Source: Bacteroidota bacterium (GTDB lineage Bacteria; Bacteroidota; Bacteroidia; Flavobacteriales_D; Crocinitomicaceae). From it: a stretch of 6,584 bases of DNA. Location: the NCBI GenBank assembly GCA_016866375.1, contig VGMK01000122.1:1-6584 (forward strand), read 5' to 3'. A program made the translations under genes and the position numbers. The notes below the pieces were generated by a model. That model was given only the letters and a program-made list of their open reading frames with translations, had not been told where the DNA came from and ran no database searches. Numbering within the stretch: position 1 is the first letter of the stretch; every line of letters begins with the position of its first letter. Shown here one piece after another: positions 6,476-6,584 of the stretch.

Positions 6476-6584
6476 GATTCATTTTCATTTTAATGTTCTT
6501 GATTCAAGAAGGTACTTATCTTGCGCAGTCCACAATTTTTTATGATAAAACCTGGCAACGTGCCATTGAAAAAGCAGTTCAATT
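6472..6584 (+). CDS. Exported protein, N-terminal part, possibly thioredoxin-like (truncated by window edge)
   Basis: The ATG at 6472 overlaps the stop of the preceding gene (ATGA), and 37 codons are visible before the window ends. The protein begins with a short basic residue and a hydrophobic stretch (FIFILMFLI), then YLAQ, consistent with a Sec signal peptide cleaved near residue 19. The mature start, FYDKTWQRAIEKAVQ, resembles the segment just before the first beta strand in exported thioredoxin-like proteins (the pattern is roughly W-x-x-A-L-x-x-A-K). That resemblance and the coupling to a thioredoxin-fold gene suggest a second redox protein, but the active site lies outside the window, so the function is only a guess. 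The existence of the gene is well supported by the overlap and the signal peptide. Confidence 0.7.
   Translation, partial: MRFIFILMFLIQEGTYLAQSTIFYDKTWQRAIEKAVQ

Noticed and set aside
6363..6545. Plus-strand open frame of 60 residues overlapping the two exported genes
   Set aside because: It lies in a different frame inside the TlpA-like gene and into the next gene, both of which have better evidence (active site, signal peptide, ATGA overlap).

Overview
The window looks like a chromosomal segment of a low-GC Bacteroidota member, most likely Flavobacteriales (a Fluviicola/Crocinitomicaceae-like organism is possible, but this is inference). The signs are a Bacteroidetes-type SdhC/SdhA pair (single-subunit cytochrome b558), a CHU_C-type (gliding motility / type IX secretion) C-terminal domain, TlpA-like proteins of the Bacteroidetes architecture, and a general lack of Shine-Dalgarno sequences. 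No tRNA, rRNA, IS element, CRISPR or phage gene was seen.

Layout. From base 1 to about 5124 everything reads on the minus strand. In transcription order it runs: ECF sigma factor (5124-4600), a single-pass membrane protein that is probably its anti-sigma partner and carries a CHU_C-like C-terminus (4600-3779), a YegS/DagK-type lipid kinase broken by a one-base frameshift (3758-2869), ispD (2855-2184), an LD-carboxypeptidase (2187-1291), then after a 76-base gap sdhC (1214-360) and the start of sdhA (358 onward, cut by the window edge). Junctions are very tight: TAATG between sigma factor and partner, 20 bases to the kinase, 13 bases to ispD, an ATGA overlap into ldcA, and one base between sdhC and sdhA. 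On the plus strand, divergent from the sigma factor across a 127-base intergenic region, is a secreted TlpA-like thioredoxin-fold protein (5252-6475), overlapped by ATGA with the start of a second exported protein (6472 onward, cut by the window edge).

How the genes may work together. The sigma/anti-sigma pair heads a run of envelope-related genes: lipid phosphorylation, isoprenoid precursor synthesis (undecaprenyl carrier and menaquinone chains) and murein peptide recycling. The sdhCA genes are respiratory and probably have their own promoter. The most unusual element is the putative anti-sigma factor, which combines a short cytoplasmic N-terminus, one membrane helix, a Pro/Glu/Val/Lys-rich periplasmic linker and a CHU_C-like module normally found on T9SS cargo. 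The second point of interest is the kinase frameshift, which can be located to within about 25 bases. The third is a long hydrophilic insertion in SdhC.
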